From assembly GCA_020433835.1 (NCBI GenBank), contig JAGRBY010000017.1:1-30476 (forward strand): a DNA stretch of 30,476 bases, read 5' to 3'. The notes under the pieces are model-generated. The model searched no databases. It was not told where the DNA came from and saw only the letters and a list, made by a program, of their open reading frames with translations. The position numbers and the translations under genes were made by a program. Origin of the DNA: Anaerolineae bacterium. Its GTDB lineage: Bacteria; Chloroflexota; Anaerolineae; 4572-78; J111. Positions 7,318 to 14,796 of this stretch are shown one piece after another (within the stretch, counting starts at the first letter, position 1; each line of letters starts with the position of its first letter).

Positions 7318-7666
7318 AGTTTTATTGAGGTCGGTGAGTTGGGCGAAGTGGAAAAATTTCTCCAACTGCTGGCTGATGATGTTATCTTTGTTCCTGACGG
7401 TGGCGGAGAGCGCAGCACAGCGACCCGCATACTGCGTGGGCAGGAAGCCGTTGCAAAGTTTATCTTTGGAGTGCAGAGTATCGCACCTTCTGCTCTGGTA
7501 TATGAACAAATGAGTCTCAACGGACAGCGGTCTATTTTGGCCCGTACAGACGATGGTCGCCCCCTTTTTTGTGTTGTTTATTTACGGAGAAAAAAATAAG
7601 GCTAAATTGATCCATGTTATTGCCGATCAAAAGTTACACATGCTTGCCGCGACTCTGAAAGGGTAA
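7318..7666 (+). pseudogene. Remnant of a SigJ-type ECF sigma factor (C-terminal SnoaL-like domain only)
   Basis: The open frame (about 7318-7599) encodes GELGEVEKFLQLLADDVIF, PDGGGERSTATRILRGQEAV and KFIFGVQ, matching the SnoaL-like domain at the C-terminus of SigJ-type extracytoplasmic sigma factors. Two lesions are visible. The sigma-factor domains are missing: recognisable sequence begins only a few bases after the MITE-like element ends at 7310. The frame also breaks at the C4T6 run (7561-7570): removing one base there restores FIYGEKNKANLIHVIADQKLH to a TAA at 7664-7666, the expected family ending. A TTG at 7339 opens the frame without a ribosome-binding site. I read it as a dead gene fragment, probably cut by insertion of, or recombination at, the repeat. 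Confidence 0.78.
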
Positions 7667-7880
7667 CAAACAGCTTGTAAATTAATCGATGTCAGTCAAA
7701 ACGCGCATTGCAACCAAAAACATAACAAACTCTAACCATATTTTTATTTAATATTCATGAGTATTTAACCTTTTTTCGTTACTTTACACAATAATACCAT
7801 CTTTAGACCACTATTTTTTCAAGGATCTTAACTATAGAACAATTCCTGTTTTTATAAGCCAAGTAAACAAGGGGGGGATA
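7667..7880. other. AT-rich gap before the globin-like gene
   Basis: No ORF, repeat or clear hairpin. It must hold the promoter of the globin-like gene; I could not pick a convincing -35/-10 pair. Confidence 0.4.
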
Positions 7881-8468
7881 ATGTATTTGGCCAAACGCGA
7901 TTTCGAAAAGGGCATTGAAACGGTTCAGGCTTTGACCGGCCTTAGTCAAGAAGACTTCGATCTACTACAAACAGTTGCACCGCAAACGCTTCCCTGGGGA
8001 GAGGAACTCATTGCTTCATTTTACAACACACTTTATGCCTATCCACGAACAGCAGCTATATTCCATAAGGCTGAGCGGGGAGAGCGAGAAGCGACATTGA
8101 TCCACTGGTATCAATCTCTATTTGAGGTTACCAATGTTCATGAGTTTCTTCGCAACCAAGCCCGAATTGGCTTAGCGCACGTTCGACGCGATGTTCATAA
8201 TCAATTTATGATCAGCGCCGCAAACACTTTAAGGGTGCATTTCTTTAACAAGGCTGTGGAGACCTATGGTTCGGAGCGCGGACTAGAAATAGCCTATGCC
8301 TTTGGTCGCGTGCTTGATGCCGTAATTGGTCTAACCGCAGAAGGTTATGAGTTGCTCACGCGCCGTGCTCTGTCTCACTCAACCGGCGTAAAATCTTTTC
8401 TCTTAGACCATTTTGTCCATCTATCTATAGCTTCGGCAGAAAAAGACCTTCTTTCTCAACACGACTAA
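7881..8468 (+). CDS. Single-domain protoglobin / globin-sensor-like protein
   Basis: 195 residues, about the size of a protoglobin or the isolated globin domain of globin-coupled sensors, with no output domain attached. Evidence: an all-helical sequence with the pre-proximal segment HWYQSLFEVTNVHEFLRNQARIGLAHVRRDVHNQFMISA; RIGLAHVR is close to the proximal-histidine region of HemAT-like sensors and makes His100 the likely haem ligand. An N-terminal extension, LTGLSQEDFDLLQ, precedes the globin core as in globin sensors. A GGGGGG run just before the ATG is the ribosome-binding site. It is followed 103 bases later by a LacI-family regulator with its own promoter. Probable O2/NO/CO binding is inferred from the family. 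Partner proteins are not evident nearby. Confidence 0.75.
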   Translation: MYLAKRDFEKGIETVQALTGLSQEDFDLLQTVAPQTLPWGEELIASFYNTLYAYPRTAAIFHKAERGEREATLIHWYQSLFEVTNVHEFLRNQARIGLAHVRRDVHNQFMISAANTLRVHFFNKAVETYGSERGLEIAYAFGRVLDAVIGLTAEGYELLTRRALSHSTGVKSFLLDHFVHLSIASAEKDLLSQHD

Positions 8469-8504
8469 AGGCATTGAGAATAGCCGAAACAACATCTTTG
8501 ATGC

Positions 8505-8533
8505 TTGACAAGCCCATTGTAAACGTTTACAAT
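8505..8533 (+). promoter_or_regulatory. Sigma-70-type promoter of the LacI-family gene
   Basis: TTGACA (8505-8510), exactly 17 bases, TACAAT (8528-8533): a near-consensus promoter 39 bases before the ATG at 8572. The operator palindrome lies over the spacer and the -10 box. Confidence 0.85.
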
Positions 8534-8534
8534 G
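8515..8534. promoter_or_regulatory. LacI-family operator palindrome (autoregulatory)
   Basis: A perfect 20-bp palindrome centred on CG, core TGTAAACGTTTACA, of the classic LacI/GalR-family operator form (central CG, symmetric half sites). It overlaps the -10 element, so binding would block RNA polymerase: direct negative autoregulation of the downstream repressor gene. Confidence 0.88.
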
Positions 8535-8571
8535 AAGCAAATTCATCCCAACATGAAGAGAGTATAGCCTT

Positions 8572-9621
8572 ATGTCAAGCATCAAAGATGTAGCCGATAA
8601 CGCAGGTGTATCCATAGCCACCGTATCCCGAGTCTTAGCCAACAAGCCGCACGTTCGGCCTGAAGTTCGCGAGCGGGTTTTAACAGCGGTACGCGAGCTT
8701 AACTATCGCCCTAATCTTATCGCCCGCAGTTTACGCGCAAAGAAATCAAATACTATCGGATTGATTGTGGCCGATATCCAAAATCCCTTCTTTACAGCGG
8801 TCAGCCGGGCGGTTGAAGATGTGGCTTATGAACAGGGGATGAGCGTTTTTTTGTGCAATACCGATGAAGATGCCGATAAAGAGACCATTTATCTTGGCTT
8901 GATGCGTGATAAGCACGTAGCCGGCATCATTATATCTCCAACGCGCGAAACCTCAGATGCCTTTTTCGAGACGCTCAATTTGAATATACCGATGGTGGTT
9001 ATTGACCGGCAGGTAGATAATATTGCTGTCGACACGGTTTTGATTGACAATAGGGAGTCGGCGTATCGCCTAACAGGACATCTCATTGCTGACGGGCATC
9101 GACGCATCGGCGCGATGTTTGGGTTAGGAAGTTCTACGGGGCGACATCGGCGTGAAGGATTTTTACAAGCGCTCCAAGATCACGGCTTGGAGGCATCGCC
9201 GGACTTGGTTGTTGATGTTAACGCCAGGGAGGAGGATGGCTATCAAACCGCTAAACAGTTTTTGAGTTTACCTGAGCCGCCGGATGCCATCATGACCAGC
9301 AGCGGATTGCTCGCCGCGGGTGCGTTTCGAGCTTTGCGCGAAAGCAACCTAACTATTCCTGGTGACATCGGCTTTGCCAGTTTTGACGAAACGGGCTGGG
9401 CAACTTTGGTAAAACCACCGATTACGGTTATTCAGCAGCCAACGTATGCCATTGGCAAAACGGCCACAGAGCTGCTGTTGCAACGGATAAAGACACCATC
9501 CCGACCGGTTCATGAGGTTATGTTGAAAGGTGAACTCATAGTGCGCGATTCTTGCGGGCAACATACCCAGCCGAGCATCGAGGTTGATACCCAGTTAAAC
9601 ATCTCCACCAAACTGAGCTAA
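8572..9621 (+). CDS. LacI/GalR-family transcriptional regulator
   Basis: 349 residues, typical length. The N-terminal helix-turn-helix with hinge (about 2-60) reads SIKDVADNAGVSIATVSRVL, then VRPEVRERVLTAVRELNYRPN and ARSLRAKKSNTIGLI. The rest is a periplasmic-binding-protein-type effector domain with family landmarks: IVADIQNPFF, VVIDRQVDNI, GHRRIGAMFG, RREGFLQAL, PDAIMTSSGLLAAGAFRAL, IGFASFDET and TVIQQPTYAIGKTATELLLQRI. The tail beyond about 335 is extra. The ligand is probably a sugar or nucleoside, but no sugar-use genes are adjacent, so effector and regulon are unknown. The operator overlapping its own promoter shows it probably represses itself. A small uncharacterised gene follows after about 85 bases and could share the transcript. 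Confidence 0.95.
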   Translation: MSSIKDVADNAGVSIATVSRVLANKPHVRPEVRERVLTAVRELNYRPNLIARSLRAKKSNTIGLIVADIQNPFFTAVSRAVEDVAYEQGMSVFLCNTDEDADKETIYLGLMRDKHVAGIIISPTRETSDAFFETLNLNIPMVVIDRQVDNIAVDTVLIDNRESAYRLTGHLIADGHRRIGAMFGLGSSTGRHRREGFLQALQDHGLEASPDLVVDVNAREEDGYQTAKQFLSLPEPPDAIMTSSGLLAAGAFRALRESNLTIPGDIGFASFDETGWATLVKPPITVIQQPTYAIGKTATELLLQRIKTPSRPVHEVMLKGELIVRDSCGQHTQPSIEVDTQLNISTKLS

Positions 9622-9705
9622 AACGTATTGACGATGTAAGGTTGCTTATGACCGCAACTCCGTTTATCATGAAAGCACCTGCTATGGTATTTCAAGGTGC
9701 AACCG

Positions 9706-10179
9706 ATGCTTATTTACCCCGACGACCGCGTTCTTGTGACCATTATGAACAACCTCGAAGATTGGCGCCGAGTTCATGATGAGAATTGGTATCGTATTCC
9801 GGTTAAACACGCGCCGGAGCCAGTTCCGAATATTGACTGGATTGCGTTTTATCAGACCAAAGCTTTTGGCGGCGACCGCTGGGCTGTGCATTTCTACGCC
9901 AAGGTTTTGGGCCACGAATTACTCACTCGCCGCGATTTAATCCCCACTGAAGCCAACCACAAACGGGCCAACGCCTGGTATTATAAGCTGATGCTGGGGC
10001 CACTGCATCACAAACTACCACCTATTATTTCTGAGAGGCGACGGCGTATTACCTTTATTTTTACTACCGGCGATCGATTTGAGGCCGCAGTTGAAATCAA
10101 TGATCTCCTCAATGATGAGTCCCCAGCCGGATATCCGTTTGTGACGTTAAAGGAAAATAGAGAAGATTTTGGTGATTGA
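9706..10179 (+). CDS. Uncharacterised protein (157 aa)
   Basis: The frame opens at a GTG (9697), but the ATG at 9706 is preferred: AAGGTG lies seven bases upstream. The protein is soluble, basic and rich in aromatic residues, with no signal peptide or membrane segment: DRVLVTIMNNLEDWRRVHDENWYRIPV, WIAFYQTKAFGGDRWAVHFYAKV, WYYKLMLGPLHHKLPPI and RRRRITFIFTTGDRF. I recall similar uncharacterised proteins in Chloroflexota and cyanobacteria, with the same WYRIPV...AFYQTKAFG...RRITFI order, but no established function. The clustered basic and aromatic residues could suit nucleic-acid binding; this is speculation. It follows the LacI-family gene on the same strand with no terminator between, so it may be under the same autoregulated promoter. 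Confidence 0.78.
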   Translation: MLIYPDDRVLVTIMNNLEDWRRVHDENWYRIPVKHAPEPVPNIDWIAFYQTKAFGGDRWAVHFYAKVLGHELLTRRDLIPTEANHKRANAWYYKLMLGPLHHKLPPIISERRRRITFIFTTGDRFEAAVEINDLLNDESPAGYPFVTLKENREDFGD

Positions 10180-10262
10180 CCGGTTCAACTATCGAACGCC
10201 CACATAGGCAGGTATCGACAGATGCTATACTGTAACTGATCATAAACGAACATTTCCATCAG

Positions 10263-10315
10263 GAGATCAGGAGATTGGGAGATACGGAGATGTCGCTTAA
10301 CAATCTCCTAATCTC
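10263..10315. repeat. Intergenic inverted repeat of GGAGATT type
   Basis: 15-bp arms GAGATCAGGAGATTG (10263-10277) and CAATCTCCTAATCTC (10301-10315), pairing 14/15 with a 23-base loop. It sits between convergent genes and has no T tract. Similar GGAGATT words occur near 21690-21715 and 30370-30430, so it seems to be a dispersed intergenic sequence type. Confidence 0.6.
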
Positions 10316-10375
10316 TACTCTCGACTCTCCGAAACAAACTGTTACTTTATGACTCTGTTGCGTATATATATCAAC

Positions 10376-11095
10376 TTATGAGAAAATGGGAGTCTGCTCT
10401 TTTGATGCGATGCGGCGACTCATTATCGACACCATAGCCCAATGGAAAGGGAGCAACAGCCAAAGATTGGGGCTATAAAAAAAGGCGCTTGCGGTTAGAA
10501 CCAAAACCATCGCTTTGAAAAGCGTAGGAGGAGGACATAAAGCCTGGTTTCGTAATTTAGCCACAACTATCCATTGGCCGAGAACGGCAGCAATACCGAG
10601 GACAGTGCCGAGGTAAAGATCGCCGGTTATTCCCCAAAAAATAGCGCGATAAAAAGCCCAATGGAGCGCATCATAAACAACCTCTACCAATGAAGCATTA
10701 AAAGACATTACACGTATCCCTTGCCGAACTAGCCCCCAACATACCACAATGAGCATAAGAAGCGCAATGCCCCCCGCTAAAAGCGCCATACCACTGTCAA
10801 ACAGCCAACTTAACAACAGCAACATTGTTGCTTGTTGCAGTTCTAAAAATATATTGGCCTTCCAGTCAATGAGATCAAATGAAGAGAGGCCGGTTAAACC
10901 GAGGTTTTCCCAGGTGAGCAGCCCCAACAGGAGGGTGATGTAAGGAATACCGACAAAATAGAGGAATCGCGCCAGACCATCAAAAGGATAAAGCTCGCTT
11001 ACTGTGTTAGGTTGCTTTTGACCAATCCGATCCCAAACAATAGGCAATCCCAACGAGATAATGAAAAAAGCCACTATCCCGCCTGACTCACGCAT
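10376..11095 (-). CDS. Multi-pass membrane protein, uncharacterised, coupled to the histidine kinase
   Basis: 239 residues, mostly hydrophobic, with about six or seven predicted membrane segments (for example GIVAFFIISLGLPIVW near the N-terminus, FVGIPYITLLLGLLTW, ATMLLLLSWLF, ALLAGGIALLMLIVVCWGL, GTVLGIAAVLGQWIVV, AMVLVLTASAFFYSPNLWLLL). I do not see the paired glutamate motif of CPBP-type proteases or any transporter signature. Its ATG lies inside the end of the histidine-kinase gene (8-base overlap, ATGCGTGA), so it is translationally coupled and almost certainly expressed with it. It may be a signalling accessory or a target of the kinase/regulator pair. Function unknown. Confidence 0.75.
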   Translation of the reverse strand: MRESGGIVAFFIISLGLPIVWDRIGQKQPNTVSELYPFDGLARFLYFVGIPYITLLLGLLTWENLGLTGLSSFDLIDWKANIFLELQQATMLLLLSWLFDSGMALLAGGIALLMLIVVCWGLVRQGIRVMSFNASLVEVVYDALHWAFYRAIFWGITGDLYLGTVLGIAAVLGQWIVVAKLRNQALCPPPTLFKAMVLVLTASAFFYSPNLWLLLPFHWAMVSIMSRRIASKEQTPIFS

Positions 11096-12887
11096 GGGGC
11101 GTCGGGCTTACATTTTCGTAGGGGATTTCTATTCTGACGGTCGTACCTCTGCCCCGAGCCGACTCCAGGGTGCACTGTCCGCCGACCAGCTCTGCCCGCT
11201 CGTTCATATTGATAAGCCCTAAACTGGTTCGCTGGTCGTAGGTGGCGGTGGTGGCATCTACATCAAAGCCAACCCCGTTATCACGAATTTCAACAATGAG
11301 GGAGTCATCACGGCCAGTGACACTAATTCTAATCTCTGAAGCCTCAGCATGTTTTTTGGCATTACCAACGGCTTCCTCGACGATGGCAAAGATAACGCCT
11401 TCAGCCTCTTTGTCGAGAAGCTGACCGTTGTAGTTGCGTTCAATGACGTTGACATGAAACTCTTCTGTTTCGTTGAGCCGATTAGCATACTGCTCAAGCG
11501 CAGGAAGAAGTCCCTGAGTTTCTAAAATAACCGGACGCATGGCAAACAGCATCGTCCGTATTTCTTTGGTGGTGCTTTGGGCAATATCTTCGACCTTTAT
11601 CAGTTCATCATACGCTTTTTCAAGATCGTTATTTTGAACCACCATCTTGATGAAGTTCAACCGCATCGCAATGGCTGCAATCGATTGGGTGGGGCCATCG
11701 TGCAGATCACGGGCTAATTTACGGCGTGCTTCGGCCTCTTTTTCCAAAATCTTTTGCTGCTCAAAACGAATATCCTCAAAGAGTTGGGCATTTTGCAGCG
11801 CGATAATCGATTGGCTACAAAACGTTGTTAGTAATTCCTTATGATCTTTGGTATAGTATTTGGGGCGAGTGCTGCAAAATAAGATAACGCCATAGGTATT
11901 GTAGCCGGCCCGCAACGGAGCGCAGATGGCCGATCGGCATCGAGGGGCAAATGACACAAGCGCTTTTTCTTTTTGCGCTTCATAGGTAATGGTTGTCTCC
12001 GCTGTTTCAAGCGTACGGGCAATGAGGCCGCCTTGCGCTTGAATTTTTCGCCCCTGAAGGTTTCGAGAAATATTGCGACCGGTTGCGACGGTGAGCTGGC
12101 CATCATCACCTTCAAAAAGGAGAACAACGCCCACGGTTGATTCGTCATCGCCCCCGGTAGTTGACATGGCATCATAGGCAGCATCAACAGTAGCGCGTAG
12201 AACTTTACGATAATCAAGGGTGGAACTTAGCGTTACAGCCATATCGGAAATGATTTTGCTGCGCTTGTTAGCTATTCGCAACAGCTCAAGTTCGTGAGCA
12301 TCACTTTCTTGGGCAAGCTTGACCCGTTGGCCCACCATCAAACCCGGCAGAGTGCCTACAAAAAGCAACGTTAAGGCGTTCATGCCAAATTTAAGCAGCA
12401 ACGGCATCAAAATGGCGCGGGTGAGGCCCTCACCACTTTGATAGAGGTTAAAAAGAGGCGCAGCATACAGGATCATGAAAGGGATAGCCGCCACAAGTCC
12501 GGCTTCTACATTCCAGCGAAGGCTGGCAATAAGCACCGGAAAAACCGCTAAAGGCAGTAAAAACTCAACATAATTACTCAATAGAACAAGCAGTATGATA
12601 GCAAAGGCAACATCGAGAACAACAGAGAAGACAGCCAGCCAGTTGGGAAAATAATTTGCCCATAACAGCCCGACGTAGAGAAGGTTCAGAATAATACCAA
12701 CCCCAAGAATCGTGAGTAATTGGGTATTGATGGTCACATTCTCGGAGAGATAGCTGCCACCAAAAATAACCAGGGCCGCCAGAAAGTACCACAGCCATCT
12801 TAAATGAGAAACGAGCCAATCTAACTCAAATGAGTTGGGAGGGCTGTTTTGTAGTTCAGTTACGTTTTGCTCTTCTACCATGACCAA
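11088..12887 (-). CDS. Membrane sensor histidine kinase with GAF domain (HisKA_3/NarX-DesK type)
   Basis: 599 residues. The N-terminal ~185 hold about six membrane helices (for example WYFLAALVIFGGSYL, LGVGIILNLLYVGLLW, AIILLVLL, GLVAAIPFMILYAAPLF). Next come a helical linker (190-215), a GAF domain (about 218-370) and a short coiled coil, then the H-box ARRKLARDLHDGPTQSIAAI with phospho-acceptor His396, and an ATPase domain with N-box EEAVGNAKKHA (Asn509), G1 DNGVGFD, SLGLINMNERA, and a GRGTTVRIEIPY end. This is a complete class-3 histidine kinase that pairs with NarL-type regulators; the divergent NarL-type gene 142 bases away is the obvious partner. The start is either TTG 12887 (GGGAG eight bases upstream) or ATG 12881 (the same GGGAG is then 14 bases away). 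A signal for the membrane or GAF sensor is not evident. Confidence 0.92.
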   Translation of the reverse strand: MVMVEEQNVTELQNSPPNSFELDWLVSHLRWLWYFLAALVIFGGSYLSENVTINTQLLTILGVGIILNLLYVGLLWANYFPNWLAVFSVVLDVAFAIILLVLLSNYVEFLLPLAVFPVLIASLRWNVEAGLVAAIPFMILYAAPLFNLYQSGEGLTRAILMPLLLKFGMNALTLLFVGTLPGLMVGQRVKLAQESDAHELELLRIANKRSKIISDMAVTLSSTLDYRKVLRATVDAAYDAMSTTGGDDESTVGVVLLFEGDDGQLTVATGRNISRNLQGRKIQAQGGLIARTLETAETTITYEAQKEKALVSFAPRCRSAICAPLRAGYNTYGVILFCSTRPKYYTKDHKELLTTFCSQSIIALQNAQLFEDIRFEQQKILEKEAEARRKLARDLHDGPTQSIAAIAMRLNFIKMVVQNNDLEKAYDELIKVEDIAQSTTKEIRTMLFAMRPVILETQGLLPALEQYANRLNETEEFHVNVIERNYNGQLLDKEAEGVIFAIVEEAVGNAKKHAEASEIRISVTGRDDSLIVEIRDNGVGFDVDATTATYDQRTSLGLINMNERAELVGGQCTLESARGRGTTVRIEIPYENVSPTPHA

Positions 12888-13029
12888 TTTTTATACTCCC
12901 GTGCCTTAGGCTCGGTAACTTTGCACCAAAACTGTTCGCCAAATACAATGATAACATATAAATATTGTCAAAGGCAAGATTGTTGAACAGCAGGTTATGT
13001 ATACAAACGAAAATAAATGAAACAATACT

Positions 13030-13659
13030 ATGGAAAGTAATGCCTTACGTCTTTTGATCGTCGCCGCCGACCCTTTGGTTCGCGCAGGGCTGGCAGCTCT
13101 GCTAACCGACCAATCGGATTTTATCATTGTCGGGCAAATTGACGATATATCCCAGTTATGGAGTGGTATCGATGTTTACTCTCCGGATGTTATTTTGTGT
13201 GATTTGGGGTGGGATCCCTCACTTGTATTGGAGCACCTGAGCGATTTGCAAGATAATGAACTGCCGATGGTGCTCTTATTACCAAACGAGGCTGTCGTAG
13301 CCGATGCCTGGGCGACGGGCGCACGCGGCCTGTTACCCAGAGATGCTCATTTAGGGAAGCTTCAGGCTGCGCTTATAGCTGCCACCGAGGGTCTTATAAC
13401 CCTTGATCCGGAATTTACCTTATCATTGCTTCCTGCGCAAGCTCCACTAAACCGTATTGTCGAGGCGTTGACTCCACGAGAGTTAGAAGTTTTACAGCAC
13501 CTGTCTCAAGGTCTGTCAAACAAGGCGATTGCGCGTCGCCTGGATATTAGCGAACATACGGTAAAATTCCACGTCAACGCTATTATGAGCAAACTGGGGG
13601 CGCAAAGCCGCACCGAAGCCGTTGTACGAGCCACCCAATTAGGGTTAATTTTACTCTGA
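13030..13659 (+). CDS. NarL/FixJ-type response regulator with degenerate receiver
   Basis: 209 residues: receiver-like domain (about 6-125) and LuxR-type helix-turn-helix (about 144-206: LTPRELEVLQHLSQGLSNKAIARRL, then EHTVKFHVNAIMSKL). The output domain is fully normal. In the receiver the phospho-acceptor is present (Asp58, ILCDLGWD), but the usual acidic pair is Ala12-Ala13 (LIVAADPLVR where LIVDDHPLVR is expected, leaving Asp14), the switch Thr/Ser is Leu84, and the conserved Lys is Arg104 (LLPRDA). The Mg2+ site is thus incomplete and normal phosphorylation is doubtful. It is divergent from the GAF histidine kinase and likely its partner. No strong ribosome-binding site precedes the ATG. 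It may work without phosphorylation or be modulated by direct contact. Confidence 0.9.
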   Translation: MESNALRLLIVAADPLVRAGLAALLTDQSDFIIVGQIDDISQLWSGIDVYSPDVILCDLGWDPSLVLEHLSDLQDNELPMVLLLPNEAVVADAWATGARGLLPRDAHLGKLQAALIAATEGLITLDPEFTLSLLPAQAPLNRIVEALTPRELEVLQHLSQGLSNKAIARRLDISEHTVKFHVNAIMSKLGAQSRTEAVVRATQLGLILL

Positions 13660-13794
13660 GACAACTGCCCAAAACAACGGCTCGCTACCTACCCATTTTT
13701 CCAGGGTACTCCTCACCAAAGCGCTGATGTATTATACCTCTACTTTTGATACAATACCATCAAAATTCTAATCATCAAATCTAGCAAGGAGAAT

Positions 13795-14775
13795 ATGGTG
13801 AGCAACGTTTTACAAAATTTATCAAACGATTTAGCCGCTACGGTCAAAATCGTCGAGCCGAGTTTGGTTCGGGTTGAGTCGCGGCGGCGGATACCGGCTA
13901 CCGGGGTTGTCTGGTCGGCGGATGGCGTTATCGTAACCGCTCATCACGTGATTGAGCAAGAAGATAACATTAAAGTAGGGCTGCCCGATGGGCAAACTGT
14001 GTCGGCCACTTTGGTAGGCCGCGACCCAACGACCGATCTGGCCGTTCTGCGCAGCGAGGCCAAAGATTTAACACCGGCGACGTGGACCTCATTCGATCCG
14101 CCCACGTTGCAAGTGGGCCATTTAGTTTTGGCTGTGGGGCGACCGGGCAAAACAGCTCAGGCCACGCTCGGTATTATCAGCGCTCTGGGGGAAAAATGGC
14201 GAACACCGGGTGGTAGTAACCTTGACCATTACGTGCAAACCGATGTCGTGATGTATCCTGGCTTTTCCGGGGGGCCGTTAGTCAGTGCCAGCGGGGAGGT
14301 TATTGGGCTAAACACCTCGGTTCTCCTACGCGGTATCAGTCTAACGTTACCCAGCCCCAACATCAAGGAAGTGGTCGAGACACTGCTAACCCATGGTCAG
14401 ATCAAACGTGGTTACCTGGGTGTCAGCACCCAGCCGGTTCAACTGCCGGAAAATCTGCGCCAACAACTAAACCAGGAAACAGGGCTGCTGTTGGCCGGAG
14501 TCGAGCCGAACAGCCCGGCTGAAAAGGGCGGTTTACTGTTGGGTGACACCATCGTAGCCGTTGAGAACGAACCCATTCGCCATTATGACGATCTGCTGGC
14601 TGCGCTCAGCGGTGATCGCGTCGATAAAGCGGTTGCTATTCGCGTGGTGCGCGGTGGGCAGGTTCAAGAACTGTCCGTGACCGTTGGTGAGCACAAATTC
14701 CAGAACACAGATCCGGAACAACTGCCGCGCCGCCCCCATGACAGACCGGGGCGAGGCCGAGGCCGTCATCGTTAG
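13795..14775 (+). CDS. HtrA/DegP-like serine protease with PDZ domain, no signal peptide
   Basis: 326 residues. The trypsin-like domain (about 15-200) has the triad His51 (VTAHHVI), Asp81 (TTDLAVL) and Ser158 (GFSGGPL), so it should be active. One PDZ domain follows (about 204-298: RGYLGVSTQPV, LLLAGVEPNSPAEKGGLLLGDTIVAV, LSGDRVDKAVAIRVVRGG), then a short basic tail (RRPHDRPGRGRGRHR). There is no signal peptide or membrane anchor, unlike DegP, DegS and most HtrA proteins, so it should act in the cytoplasm. AAGGAG before the ATG fixes the start. A close relative lacking the PDZ domain starts 22 bases downstream, so the pair forms a tandem duplication in one operon. The Arg-rich tail could bind nucleic acid or membranes; this is speculative. 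Confidence 0.93.
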   Translation: MVSNVLQNLSNDLAATVKIVEPSLVRVESRRRIPATGVVWSADGVIVTAHHVIEQEDNIKVGLPDGQTVSATLVGRDPTTDLAVLRSEAKDLTPATWTSFDPPTLQVGHLVLAVGRPGKTAQATLGIISALGEKWRTPGGSNLDHYVQTDVVMYPGFSGGPLVSASGEVIGLNTSVLLRGISLTLPSPNIKEVVETLLTHGQIKRGYLGVSTQPVQLPENLRQQLNQETGLLLAGVEPNSPAEKGGLLLGDTIVAVENEPIRHYDDLLAALSGDRVDKAVAIRVVRGGQVQELSVTVGEHKFQNTDPEQLPRRPHDRPGRGRGRHR

Positions 14776-14796
14776 TGAAACACAATAGGAGATAGT

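Noticed and set aside
7155..7520. 121-residue minus-strand ORF
   Set aside because: Runs through the palindromic element and antisense to the sigma-factor remnant; no protein family features.
10376..11095. CPBP-type intramembrane protease
   Set aside because: No paired glutamate motif or conserved membrane histidines typical of that family.
11828..12217. 129-residue minus-strand ORF
   Set aside because: Alternative frame within the GAF region of the histidine kinase; low-quality composition.
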